Of a DNA stretch of 64,000 nucleotides, positions 13,801 to 27,264 are shown in pieces. Every line of letters begins with the position of its first letter. Position 1 is the stretch's first letter. Source of the DNA: Neodiprion pinetum (lineage: Eukaryota > Arthropoda > Insecta > Hymenoptera > Diprionidae); assembly GCF_021155775.2 (NCBI RefSeq), contig NC_060233.1:40775609-40839608 (forward strand), in the 5' to 3' direction. The notes below the pieces were generated by a model that saw only the letters and a program-made list of their open reading frames with translations, did no database searches and was not told the origin of the DNA. Both the position numbers and the translations under genes were made by a program.

Positions 13801-16800
13801 TTAGGTATATCATAAAGCAGTGTACCGGTAATAAAATAGAAAAAGTTTATGCGATCCGTGTTTATAGTACCAGTTGAGTTATAGACAGATAAATTGATCG
13901 AATTACTACTACTGTGCGCTGCAGTATTAACCTCCTAACTATCGGTGACACACATATGATGGGTCATTTGGAAAAAAAAAAAAAAAAAAACATTCTTTTA
14001 CTGCATCGATTTGACTGTAATTTGGTAAATTGTCGTTTTTGAGTTCGCTGAATTACAGTACGAATCTGTGAAATTATTTTTCCACTACAAAAGCGACACA
14101 AAAATTTCACTGTAGCCTGACTGCAAAGGGATTCACCGTTGAGTCTCAAGTTTGCGCAAATCATCGACGCGATCCGAGCTCTGCAGCCGCGAATCTCGCC
14201 AGTAAGATTTCTACTCTAAACCTTATATTATACCTCTCCCGGTGTACGAAAAGGAATGAAAAGTCCCGCATTGATCGTCCGTCCCCCTGAATTCTGACGC
14301 ATAAGAATACTCTCCGCATACGTGTATAGGTATCACCTTATCCCACACACGCGCTTATAGCTCAGACACCGGCTCTGCTGTATCCTCAGCCAAAAATCGT
14401 ACACCTTATACATTATAACCCAGCTTCGTGCTCTTTAACATCACGATGCAAAGTTCAAGTCCAACGCGATGTTCATATATGATTTCCACTCGTTCTTACG
14501 GGTGGTTTAATTTAGGCCAGTGCTGTATCATCTGGTCCACGTATGTGTGCGAGTGTAGAATTTGGCTGGAAAAACTTTGGCTGATAAAGAAAAAAAAGAA
14601 AATATTACACTAGAATTGATTTTCCTATCTTGAGTGTCTTTGCAATATTGAAATAAGCAGGTAATTCACTTTTGAATTTTTTCTCGATACATATTCCCAC
14701 AATATATTTAAACTTTCTCATCGACGTGACTTTGGACGGTTCTCAAACTTGGAATAACTGCTTTGTAAACCTGAAAAGTTTCAGAATTTTAGCCAATCAT
14801 ACGAACCTTACTGTGAAAAAATAGTTTGAATCCCGATTAGATCAAAGAACTGAAGGATATCCGTTTTAATTCTTACTGTTTTTTTTTTTTTTTTTTAATA
14901 TCTTTCGAGTGCTAAAAAATTTAACCGAATATACGGTAAGTACACATTGACGGTGCGAAATTCTGCTTTTTCCGATATTCTGCAAGTGACTCATGACCAG
15001 CCGAATGGTGGCTGTATTACGTACGAATAAAGACAATATTTCGAAGAGAGCTGTGCAGTAGCTTCGTGTGGGCCGCTTGAACTTGATGCAATATCTCGTA
15101 ACTCGCTTTTACACCCACGAAAACAAGCTTACAGGCATACCGATACCGTACCTGGGAGCATGAAGATTACGAAGATGGTTCCAGCTACCCTTGACACGAA
15201 CCGAGGACGATTTCTACCCACTAACCACAGTAATCTTTGCACGAATATGAATTTAAAAAGTGAATACATTTTTTTAAATTTCATCACTACACGTCGATTG
15301 GCGAATCCTTGCACATACGCATAAAAGCACTGCGATAAACGTCGATGTATGTACGTGGCGTATGACCATGTGAATTTGAGGTATAATTTTTCAGCATCCA
15401 AAATACAACCGAAGGTCTCCAGAAGCCGCGAGTAAATGAGGAATTTTCCTCGCCGTTCGAAGTTGTCTGTTCAGTAACCTACATAGCGAGAAAACAGAGC
15501 CACTGTGCCCAAGATGCCCAGCAACTCACCGTGACGCAGGTACGAAGTTCGGGGCAGTAAAACGATTCGACGGTCATTTCAAAATCTGCAAGGCTCCGAG
15601 ATTTTGCGAATGTCCCGAAAGCGTCCCCGTTGCGCAACAATTGAATTTACAATGCGGGTCAGAGCGCAGAAGAAGACCCTCGGCTGTGACGGTGCAGCAC
15701 GTGGTAACGGAACTAACCTGCTCTTGGGTAGATATATTATGGTTAGGTACCGGTCATGCGGCCGATCCTTATTGCAGCTAGCGAGTCCGAGCGTCCACCT
15801 CACACGTCCGTGTCTCCGGGTGAAATGTAAGTTGAGGTCATAAAATGAAATATGACGTGGATACTTTCGTCCGTTATCAAAGAGGGACGAGTTCTCTCCG
15901 CAGACTGCACCGACACCGCTTTACCGATCACTCATGCGACTAGAAAATCACACTGACGACAGTGTCGCGGTATTTCTGCTCGGTATGATCGACCGTTACA
16001 CCCATACTGCCTCGGCTAATCGTAATAGCTGTAAGATAGCTTCGTGCATTCGATCTGTATCCGTGTATTTCGCGAACAGCTTCTTCTACGAAGTCTGAGC
16101 TCAGGTGAGGAAAAAAGTTGCCAGTGGCAGAACCGGTAACCTTGCGCGTTAATGAAGATATTTAAACTTGAATGTCGTATAAATTATTTCAGTTAGGCGA
16201 TAATTCCCATTCCAAGGTACAGTTGTCGTAACTATTTTTTTCAATAATAGGTAAACGACGCGAAGTGCGAACGCCAGCGATGCCTGTACCATTACTATTT
16301 TACACGCCAACTTCAACATCGGAAGGCTATATTGAGATCCAATTTTCAAAATTCGCAGACAAATTCTAATATTCGTCAAACGTGTTTCACACGATATACA
16401 ATTAGTCGAAATTGCGCAGCTTCCTATTCCTTATACGTGTGTCAGATTTTTGATTTGTAACCTTCGGGCTGACGTCAGAGGGCAAAACAGAAAACTGATA
16501 GGCTGACTCGCGCCGCCGATGTAACTATAACTCCACACGTCCGCAGAGGAATATTTCGAGTCAGAAGAACGATTTGATGTACGAGCCGAGCCCGGCAGAG
16601 GCACATCCACGGTCGGATCCACGTTGTACCGATCATTGCGGTTGTAAATCGTAGTGACGTCACTGCCACAGGCGACAATGACGCGATGTTGTCAAACGGC
16701 GATTAAATTAATTTCATAGTTTTTCGTTCGGCGAGAGTGACATATCGCAGTTAGACACCTACTTACGCTACACGGGGACTCGAACGAGCGGCTTCGTCGT

Positions 16801-18518
16801 ATCGACGACTACGACGAAGTGTAATAATCGCCGGTACCGAAACCCGTTTCGAGCAATTTCGCGTCTTGTTTACTCGTTGGCTAATTGAAATTAGTCGAGA
16901 TCGTGATTAACCGCGGCTTAGGCAGGCACCCACCCACGCCATACGTGTATGTTTGACTCAACGATGGTTAGCCCTGGTACGCCTTAGGTATAATACACGC
17001 GTGGGTAGGCACGCTTGAGATATAAGGTGCTTTCCAACACCGTCGCAGCCTTACCTAATTGTTTAGAAAGCCGGGTAATTATACGCGCGTAAATGCTTTT
17101 CTACACGCCATTCGGCAGTACTTTAAACGCGTAATAAACATTACCTTATACGTGTTTAACGTTATATACGGACATTGAAATTTTATTGCCGGGTTTCGGT
17201 GTAGCAACGACAAAATTTCCTTAATGTAAGACGTAGGCACTCTACGGGGGTAGTTGTAACGTGTAGAATGGTGTTTGCTCCGTCCGCGGGGACGCGGGGA
17301 GTGAAATTCGAACGTGCCTTCGTTGGAAACCGAGAAAGCAGTGACACGACTCTGTGATAGCTGGATCTGTTTTTTGAAACGATGACGAGCGGTCGGAAAT
17401 GAGACACGCTTAACGCGAGTGGGAACGATTTATGGTAATTCTTGTGTCCAAAGTGTGCAGTTTCGTTTCGCGCAACGAAAGGTATTCCGCGAAAAGATTC
17501 TGCAGTGAGAGTTCTTTCGGGATTGCTTCGTCTGAGAAACTTGAACCGGTATTATAAACAGCGACGTTTTTTACTTCCTAAATGATGTACGCCTTGGAAT
17601 AAGTCAAGGCTGACGAGGAGCGTGATGAATAAATTATAAATCGACAAAATGATGAGGTTACGCCGTAAGGCCGTATTTCGTGTATTTAACGATTAAGGCT
17701 GCGTAATAAACTCGAACGGGAACGAAAAAATTTCAATAAATTACAGAATTTTGGTTATTTGTGGAATACGGTTTCGTACAACGAATCACTGATTAAGGTC
17801 AGGTGTGCCATAATCCGATCCCAGCTTAAATTCATTTCCCTTGGAATATCTTCGGACACAAAACTGTCTAGCTTATAGAAAAAATCATATCAAAATCACG
17901 TACCTTCTTGAACGCGGCGTTGAGGAAACAAATTCTAATCGCCGAATGGATTTTTTGTAAGCTCAACAAAAATTGCCGCAACAGAATACGGGGTCCGTAA
18001 CGATTCCCCGATGAATCCAATCTTGACAGTCTTCGGGTGAAGACTTTTGCTTCCGAACGATTCAGAGGTCGATATCTGTTACAAGCAATTCGGAATTATC
18101 GAAGCCTCGTCACGGACCGTTATAGGCATAACTATATTTATGGAAGGAGAAAAGTCGGTGGAAAGGGGATCGTCGGCTGCGACGATAATTAGCGTAATAG
18201 ACGGCGATCGAAAAAGTCCCATGGATCCCTGTAGTATGGGATATAACATCCGAAGGGGAGGGTTTATCGCGCAACGAAATTGGTTTAAGACGTTTTAAAG
18301 TCGCGTTAAGCCGCCGAAGGGAGGATCGGCAGATGTCGATCTTCCATTTTCGTCGATTCCTGCCATTCCCAGCTACACCCATACTCGGACAAACCGCCAC
18401 CGCTGCACTGCCATGCCAGACGAAAACGACGGGGGCCTGTCGAGTCTTCCTCACGGTGTGTGCAGCCATCGCAGAACCCTCCCCGCATTATAGTACACTA
18501 CCCAACGCCAGAAGTCCC

Positions 18519-18594
18519 TTTCTCTCTTTCTCTCTTTCTCTCTTTCTCTCTTTCTCTCTTTCTCTCTTTCTCTCTTTCTCTCTTCGTCTCGCCC
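18519..18594. repeat. (TTTCTCTC)n octamer minisatellite
   Basis: About nine near-perfect copies of an 8-base pyrimidine unit; it accounts for the Ser/Leu/Phe repeats in the open frames over it. Confidence 0.95.
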
Positions 18595-21159
18595 CCTCTC
18601 GTGAAAGGGAAAGATGGCGGAGTCAGATGGAAGCAGAGTTCGACTCCGTCAGCCCTGCAGCGCCCCGCGTCCGTCCGGTGTCCCTAAAAAATTCACCATG
18701 GCCGCAAGTTCGAGGGCCCGTCGCGCGGCTCCTTACCTCATAATTATTTAATTCGACGAGCAGCATCTTACGTGCGCGCTACCGCAACTCGCGGTCATAA
18801 TTCCGAAAATAGTTCGCCGCGGCTGTGGATGGAAGATTACCGGTGTGCTCCTCGGGCATTGAGTGTCGGTCAACGATCAGAGCGTTATATATAATTCTTC
18901 ATGCCCCGAGAGTTGTTTGGAAGCGGTGGCGCCATGCTATCCTGACGTCGAAGAGAGGCAGACGGACCCCCGCAGACCTTGACGTCCCGGCTTCGGGGAT
19001 ATATATTACACTTATATAGTATATTTTCATAATTAATATTATTATATATACACGTCGGGTCCGTTGAAATATTCCCCGGCCTATCGAGTCGGGATGGGTT
19101 TACGCGGCGTGCGTGGATATCCGACAGAATCTTCGACGCGGGCCGAAAGAGCCGATCCGTCCCAACGTATTCGAGCATATTCCGCGATTCGTGTAATAAC
19201 CTATTCCGGAAACGCGAAAAGAGATCGTCGCTTAGCCAGGTCGTAAGTATCGCCGAACCGGCCCGTAACTCGATCCGGCAGTCGTATGTAATCTCGCGCT
19301 CGCCTTTTCAAACCCACGTTTCGGGCCGCCCGAGCTTTTTCACCAACGAATTCACCGACGTTGGTTATATCGGCTCGATGCCGATGTACGTAGGTACCTA
19401 CCGTGGTATCCTATCTCATACGGAATATCCCGCCGAGATGCTCGATGCCTTCGGTTATTCGCCGCTTTTTCACCCGTCTCGGTGAATTATAAACAAAGCT
19501 CTCTTACCTCCGCTCGCCCGAACTTATTTCACAAGTCGACCGTAAGTTTCCGCTTTCATTGCCCGCTTCTCGTGTTATATGTATAACCCGTGCGTGCGAT
19601 AACGAACGGATAAGGAAAGGATGCACTGTAGAGAAATCACGATGATCGCTTTTGTCACAATTGCTAATAAGACGTCGGTTCGAGGTAAATTATTTATACG
19701 GTTTTTTTTTTCGCCTGAAAATACGGCCTGTACTCGTATAATTACGGTTTCGTTTTTATTCGCAAAAACTTGGACTCGCCATTCTTAGGTGGACAATTTA
19801 TGGATTCATTAATTACAATACCTAATCGAAGGGTAGAATTTAAATCCGACGTATAAACTTCGATCTGCGATTGTCCGATGCGTACGTCGTTTGAAGATCG
19901 CAACCGCGTGACAGAAATCGATTTTTTCTGGTTATTAACGCAAAGGAGTGAGAATTTTGTATCGGAATTGGAATGATAATGCGAACCGAGTGATTTATCG
20001 GTAAGATATGCGCGGGCATCCGGCTTAATTGGTCAAAAGTCGAGTCACGGTTTAACCCGTCACAAACATGCGCGCATCTCTCTTTTTCTGTCCTGTCTCA
20101 GTCCGAGTCGTATCCACAAAACGACGGTATCATAAAAATCTTATACGTACACGCACGGACCGACCACGTGTGCTCTGCGAGTCTTTCTCAGAGGCGAAGA
20201 CCAAAGTTACCGGCTTTCTACGACCGGCTAATTTATTGACCAAATATAAGTACGTTAACCTTCGAATTCTGAATAATTTGATATGGATATCCACGTGGGA
20301 GTTCCAATTAGCACTGCCGGTGGACTCGCGGTGGTAATGCCCGTGTTGTGTGAGGGATTATCGGTAATCAGGGTTTTTTTCCTCTTCGACAGTCGACGGG
20401 TTCCTCCCCCTTTTCCCCCCTTCTCTACCCCCTCCCGCGGACCCTTTCAGCTCGAGATCACCGTACCTTGCAGTGTCCTCACGGTTCTGTCCCTCGATCC
20501 ACTCCGAGAAACGAGGATCGTTCGACTCTCGTGTAATTCACCTGCGATGCGTGCAATTTACAACCATGCCCTCGTCCGATCTCCTCTAATATCCCTCGAA
20601 CCTTGGATCCTGAGAAGCTGTTTCAGTTTCACTAACCTGGATGAATTCGACTCGCTTATATCTTACTCGAGTCCAACCATTGTTCCGCACTTTCCAATTT
20701 CCCGAAACGAAAGTCTTGCAAAGGACGCGATGCGACGAGGTCAACTAATACCGTATACGAAAGGTTCCCAAAGATCCTCACATAATCGATGACTTGAGAA
20801 ACTTTTCAGGGACTGTTATCGTCGTATCTACACCAGTCGGAGATATTCGCGTGCGGGAATTAGCGGATGAACGATGCTTGACGGTCGAGTTTCTCCGGTA
20901 ATACCGAGTTTATACGCTAGCTTCGTTACACTGGAAAGTTCACACTGTTATAGGAAGTTACAAGGCGGCCTATAACCACGCCAACTCATCATCCGTTCGC
21001 AAAGTGAAGTAGGTATACATATATATGTACACCCCGAGTGTTGCACACCTACGCTGTTATACGGGTAGAAACGTTGTACATTATATATAGGTGTGTAAGT
21101 TCATTGTGCTTTAATTGGGTGATTATTTTATACCTACGTATACCACACGCGTCGAGATG

Positions 21160-21192
21160 TGTATATATATATACATATATATATATATATAA
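21160..21192. repeat. (TA)n microsatellite
   Basis: TA repeats with one ACA interruption. Confidence 0.85.
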
Positions 21193-24100
21193 TTGCACAA
21201 GCGTGCAGGTGACGGCTCTTATTTTTTCTTTCCCTGCACTGCAGTTATACATGAACGGGACCCACGCAGTCTAAGTACTAAATTACGCCAGGTCTCTATG
21301 AGCACCTCACCCGGATATTATACGTCTAGCCCTGAAGGATCGCAGACGCGCCGACTCTCTGCACACCAAAAATCGAATACCCACGTCGACCGTATAATGT
21401 TTGTTTTACCAGGAGGGGAAAAATTTATATATCGGATACAGAAGTCTTTTTTGGTTTCCGTTTTTTTTTCATTTTTTTTTTTTTTTTTTTATCTCAACTT
21501 CTCCGACGTTCCACCGAAAAGAGTTCAGGGTATAAAAAGAACCGGCGAAACTTCGACTAAACAGATAACATTCTGAATCTTGGGGTAAATGAGCCTCGAG
21601 TGATGAAACGTATTAATTATGGCCCGACTCGCTACATCCTCGCACACATCTGCAGAGATCAGTTCACCCAGTACGGGTATCGGTGAATTAAAAATATTCC
21701 TACGATTGTACAAGAGTTCATTAAACGTTCCGTTTATTCATTTATTTAACGACCGGAAGATACACACATTTACATTTTATATTTATGAATAGATTTCTAA
21801 AAAATCGACTCATTTGTCTCGACTTACGATTGTATTGACAGACATATGCGTACGTTTTTCTCACGGAAAATGCTTGAAGAAAATCGTTCGGTTAAATCTT
21901 TTATCTTGAAGAGTTTCCGTGGTTTTCGCAGATTGACTCGAAACACTTGAGTTTGAAAAAAGACTCGACCGCTTGATCCAGCCGTTCGTATGACAGGAAC
22001 AAAAAAGGTGCACGGATATCGCATTGTTTCCACTTTCTTGGCACGTAGGACCTTTTCACGCCTCGTAGTCCCGAGTTCGTTTTACCAAAGTCCCTCGGCG
22101 CGATATCGCCGCACTTCTGCTACACCGGTAGTCCGATGGTCATAATCTCTGCACAGACTGCCAGTCCTTAATGGTTTATGGACGGTATAAACCTGGAAAG
22201 AAACGGTTTCATTGACGCCCTTAATGTACGGTATAATATTACGGATTCCCTCCGATAGAAAACAATAGAGAAAATAATAAATTTATGAGGTGAATAAAAT
22301 CAGAATTTCCGTCTGAATACTAAATTCGCAACACTTGTCCGGTGAACAGAAATTCGTTAAATATTACCAACTCAAGTAAAAAATAAACTCCACGTAGAAG
22401 TAGTTGAAAAATATTAAAAGCTTTGAAAGTCTCTGACGAATTTGAACGGAAACTGACCCTGCGCTTAGTCTATGCAACAATTGAAGTGAGTTAACAAAAT
22501 AGCGACCTAGTAGTTACCTGAAGATTACGAATATCAACCAAAACAAAGTCCCACTAAAACCTTTCCAAACATCTGTCATTTTAATTTTTCAATAACGTTA
22601 CCCTCGTGCTTACAGTTCCAGGAGCTCAGGTCCTTCGATCTCGTTTTCGAAGTGTATATTTCAGGGCTTGACACCGAATGACCGCGGAAGCCGCGTTAAG
22701 ATTTCAGGAGATTTTTGCTTGTTTGCCTTGCCGCACGATGCTCAAAGCCGCGTTTCGCAGTTCCGGCACTGTTCGCCAGGCGGCGTTTCTGACCGCGCGA
22801 ATAAGGGTATATGTGGAACTTGTTCGCGGCGGGAAGGAGGGAAAAATTCCTGAATACCTACGGCGCTAAGTCTCTGCTGCAAAGTACGCGCCGAAGTGCC
22901 GCACGGATCCGGTAAACATAATCTCGCACACTCCGTGCTCTTTTTCTTGCGCATCGTTACAGCCACCACATTGTGCACGAAATTTAGATTTGGAAAATGA
23001 AATTTGGATTCATCCACGCGACTAATAAATGAAACAATAGTTTTATTAGATAAAGTTTGTTTTTGTAGATACCAGAACGATTAATCGGATTTTAAGAAAA
23101 ATTACCTATATCCTCCAACATTTACTGCAAATGACAAATAATAAAACTTCAGGTTTGCATTGAAATCACTTTTGTTCGAAAATAATAATTAATAATACAC
23201 TGCAAATGTAAAAAAAATTGATAAACAATGTTTAAAAATTGACATTTCTCGTACTTCTTCTGTTTTCGTATGGACTTTCTCGTATCAAGCCCCAAACGTA
23301 ATCTCCCATCATGCTCTCATTATGCCGCCTCTTGTAACGTTAATAACAATAAGGCCCATTACATCTTGGCGAAACGTTTTCCTCATTTTTTCCGAATAGG
23401 CGTCCACGTTAGCTATCAACAAAAAACTTCAAGACTTATTTATCAACGTAAGAAGTATAAAAAGAAACTTTACAAGTAGTAAATAAAGATTTTAGCTATT
23501 ATCCGATGTATGGAATCGAAATTTATTTATCGCAATAGAAAATCAAGAAAGAAAAATTTTTTTCGTTGACCTGTGTTATTTCAGTACGCAAAGAATGATT
23601 ATTGCGATTTATTGCGAACCGGCCAGTGCAAAATATATGTGAAAAACGCTATCGATCCCTGCAGGAGCCTTTCATTGTAATCATTGTCCGATTTTGCAGC
23701 AACCGCTGAATGGTTTATAACCTGATCTACGCTCCACCTGACCTCGAATTGTATTGATGACGATTAGAGCAAGGCGATTCCGAGTCGGAGAAATCGAGCA
23801 TCGTCACGCGATTCCGTCAAGCACAAGTTACTATACGCAGTGCTAAACCTCGGAGCTTTTTCTACCCACCTCCAGTTCTCGCGGGATCTGACATACATGT
23901 ATACCTATATATTCCGAACTCTTCCCCGCCTTGCGAAACACGGTAAAGAGCACTCCGAATTAGTATCGTGAAGAAGAAAAAAAAGAAGGAGAACCAGCAT
24001 CGTGAACATCAGTAATAGATGAGAAGATCAAAGCTTTACCCCCTGGGTTCGTGAATCCTGACGAATTTCGGGATGTGCAGAAATAGCAGAAAGAAAAACC

Positions 24101-24305
24101 GTAACGGCATACCTCTTTCAAACATTCCTTCAATCATTCGCCTTTCTCTATTGATTTCCTTTTCCTCTGGAAGCTCAATTTTCAAACTTTAGGCACATAT
24201 CCTAGCTTTTTTTTTATTTTCAAATAAAGGTTAGGAATTAATCCGCCTATGCCATCGGCAATATCGCGTATTGGATCGGGTATTTCTAATTTCTAAAATT
24301 GAACA

Positions 24306-25110
24306 ATGAATGTCAAGTCCGAAATGTCGATCCTAACGAACCGCGACATTCAAGTGCCGAGAAAATCACGTCCAAGAGACGGGGTTGCTTTTGAAAGGAA
24401 AAAAAGGACGAACGGCACCCTGCAGACGAAGACATCGGGACGTGTGCGACAGAGCCGTCCGGAGTTGAGCGGTGTAAGTGAGCGGCTAGACGACGACGAC
24501 GACGACGAGTAGCTGGCATCTCGGGGATCGTCGAAGTTGTTCGGTTGTGTATCGCTAGGGGATGACGAGGCTGGGGGTGTTGGTGCGGAGTGCACAGCGT
24601 CGGTGAGAGAGCCTTTGGTCGGTAGTCCTGCACGGTATCGATCCCGCGTCTGCGGCAGATTGACACGTGTCATGGCCGCCCGCTCAGAGGGAGTCGGTCG
24701 GGAGGACATTAAGGTGCGTAATAGCCGGCAGGCCCAGCGCGCACAGCCGAGCGCGGCATCGATTAGACAGAAGCTCACCCACCCCCTCTTCTACCCTCTC
24801 ATCGCCCCTCACACCGCCGGATGCAACTCCGGCCGAGAGAGCGAAGGGGTGCGGGGTGAGAATACGTGCGCCACCTACACCCTCACCCTTGCCCCGATAA
24901 GGGTGGAGGTGTACATTGGTCAGGGGGGAAATGAGAAGTGCCTGCATGTCCTCCTCGACCTGGCACACGCCGCCGGTCTAACGTCGTTAGAAACATTAAC
25001 AGGAGCGGCTCGATATTCCGAGGATCTTACTTCGACTTCTTCCTCTTTCCGTTCCGCCGCCTGCCGAGCTGCACCTCGCGTTTATCGCATGTGACAATTC
25101 ACGCAAGCGT
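24306..25110. promoter_or_regulatory. GC-rich block with a palindromic E-box and open frames on both strands
   Basis: Two readings compete. On the + strand, 24306-24473 is an open frame ending at a strong donor (GTAAGTG at 24474). On the - strand, an ATG at 24673 opens a Ser/Pro/Thr-rich frame of 108 codons down to 24350, whose run of Ser comes from a GAC/GTC triplet repeat at about 24488-24508. Neither has a clear domain. The block could instead be a promoter; the palindrome TGACACGTGTCA sits at 24661-24672. Confidence 0.25.
24661..24672. promoter_or_regulatory. Perfect 12-base palindrome with a CACGTG E-box
   Basis: TGACACGTGTCA is identical on both strands and centres on CACGTG, the E-box bound by bHLH factors of the Max, USF and MITF type and by some bHLH-PAS partners. 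It lies within the 24.3-25.1 kb GC-rich block and overlaps the ATG of the - strand frame there. Confidence 0.35.
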
Positions 25111-26005
25111 CATTGCGCCAAGGAGAGTAAAGTGTAAAAGGCTACTCGTGTTGATGTATATCCATTGGGTATCGTTCCTGATTAAAGGTATATCTTTATA
25201 TCTTTGTCTCGGTATTCGATGAAACTCCCGCATACCATGTATGATGTCACCGTTCTTCGCCTCGCAAGTCGATCTTTATCGTCGAACACTCGCGACGTGA
25301 TAACGACCGCGGGTTAATTGAACGCTGCCGTTGAGCTATATTTTTGCAATTTGTAGCCTGAGGTCAAGGATCTCTGGTGTTACTCTGGTTCCTCGAAGTG
25401 GTGCCGGTCCCCGGTGGAAGTAGTTGGGCACTTGTCTCGTGTGCTTCGATTAATTCGTGGCATTCTTTGCCTACATGTGTACTATAATAGGCTGCGAACG
25501 AATGAAACTGAATATTTTTCTAAAACTTGTGATTCCGGTTATTCAGACGACTACGGAAATTTTTTATTTCACCGGAGTCAGTTGATTCGATTCCCCTTCA
25601 AATTGCACGAAGCGATCGTACACGTAGAAAAAGAACTCCAGATGTCAGGTTGTCCCATTTGAAATGAAGAACCAATACGAAGGTATCTTTACAGAACGTT
25701 CATGATGCGGTTTCAAAGTTGAATTAGTGTCAGAACTGAGAAATTCGTTAAAAACGAGGTTTCTTTCTTCGATATCTATTCGTAGGGATGGATTTCTAGG
25801 CTCACTACTCTCGGTCAGAAAATAGAAGAAGAAGTTGTGTCTACTCTTTCTCTTGAACTGTGTGTTAGACCGGGAACTTTGAACACTGATATAATCGAGA
25901 GCTGGAGACAGGGTGTAAGGGGTGAAAGGTTGCTGACTGCCGGAGGCTCCTTCGTAGCGTCAGGCGTTTGGTAAAAATTCGAGAGAGAAAGATGGAAGGT
26001 GAGCA

Positions 26006-26025
26006 AGAGAGAGAGAGAGAGAGAG
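26006..26025. repeat. (GA)n microsatellite
   Basis: About ten GA units. Confidence 0.9.
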
Positions 26026-27236
26026 TTAAGAGGGTGAATTTATTTCCAGTTTTTCTCCGCTATCACGAAACTCCCGGCCAGTGTGCTCGTTCCTCTTGAA
26101 CGGATGTAAGTAGCGCTAGTCTGACGCATGTTTGCAGATTCGATCTACATCGCACTCCGGAGACGTTGTGCTTATGCGATTGTGAGCTTTTTATTTAGCG
26201 TATTTCGTGAGTCGAGCCGCATGCTTGCACAAAACAAATTCTTGTGCAACTTCAATGCGCATAGAATCGCTGAGGCTGACAGACAAGGAAAATGTCGTGT
26301 TATTGTTTCTGGTTCGATCATTTGTCCCTCAACCAGTTAAAGATCGGATTCTTCGATCCGCTATTTTCTTATCAACGCGGTATATCTTTCTTTCGAATTG
26401 ACAGCGTGACGGAGACATTCAAAGACGGCTGGGTGGGGCTTAAGAATGATAGATACCGAGCAATCCACGGATTACCTACCAAGCAACGCTAGTACGTTGC
26501 TGCAGCTGCACACGTAAATTGAATAGCAAAAAAAGGGAGCGACGGTTGAAATACCAATGCGTGGCATACGGACGGAGCTATAAGGCGGATGGTTTATTAA
26601 TCGGTTAATCGAGTCGCGAGGCTCGAGATAGAGGCGCTATAATTCAAAGAAATAACGAAAATACATAATTCAAGGCGTCAAATTACAGGCGTAATGTGCA
26701 GGGAGACGGACCGGCGCTGCAGCGATACGATGATGAAACACGTTTGAGGAAAAACAGTTACGCCGATAATTCATCCAGATTTATACATCTATCACGATGC
26801 GGGTTACGAAACGGACGGTCTGCCGCACGCCGCTCCGCAGACGGTGGAAAGTGGCTTCTGGCGTTCGGTGCATCGCAGGCTCGAGAAGTGCCGACGTCGA
26901 TCCCCCGAGGCGTTGGTAACCGCGGAAGAACCCCCGGCGTCGGATTAACGGTGACGGTAATTATTATTAAAGAGGGACGCTCCTCGATCATTCGATTTGT
27001 CCTGGGAGACGAAATGCCCGCCGGCCTGCAGCCGCCGCCTGTATAATCTGCCGACGTTCGCTCCTCGCGCAAGACGGCCTGGATTCAAGAACTCGTCCTC
27101 AAGAACTTGGACGGAAATAGTAATTAGTTTGCCGGGAGGTTTGACAGAGCCAAAGTGATGGATACCTCGATTCTCCTCCTGGGGGAGCTCGCCTGGTCAG
27201 CAACGTTCCCGGATTCTCCGTCTCGGTCTGTCTCCT

Positions 27237-27264
27237 TCTCTCTCTCTCTCTCTCTCTCTCTCTT
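27237..27264. repeat. (CT)n microsatellite
   Basis: About 13 CT units. Confidence 0.9.

Larger units (their letters stand above)
11720..24230. other. Long non-coding stretch
   Basis: Mostly AT-rich to about 16 kb, then mixed and CpG-rich. A 169-codon frame at 20283-20792 shows no domain and is probably chance. Poly-A and poly-T runs occur at about 13971-13990, 14879-14896 and 21472-21490. No RNA gene was recognised. Confidence 0.55.

Noticed and set aside
18333..18743. 136-codon + strand frame
   Set aside because: Its core is the translated TTTCTCTC minisatellite; the flanks show no domain.
20283..20792. 169-codon + strand frame
   Set aside because: No domain, no splice or promoter context, and ordinary length for chance in a window of this size.
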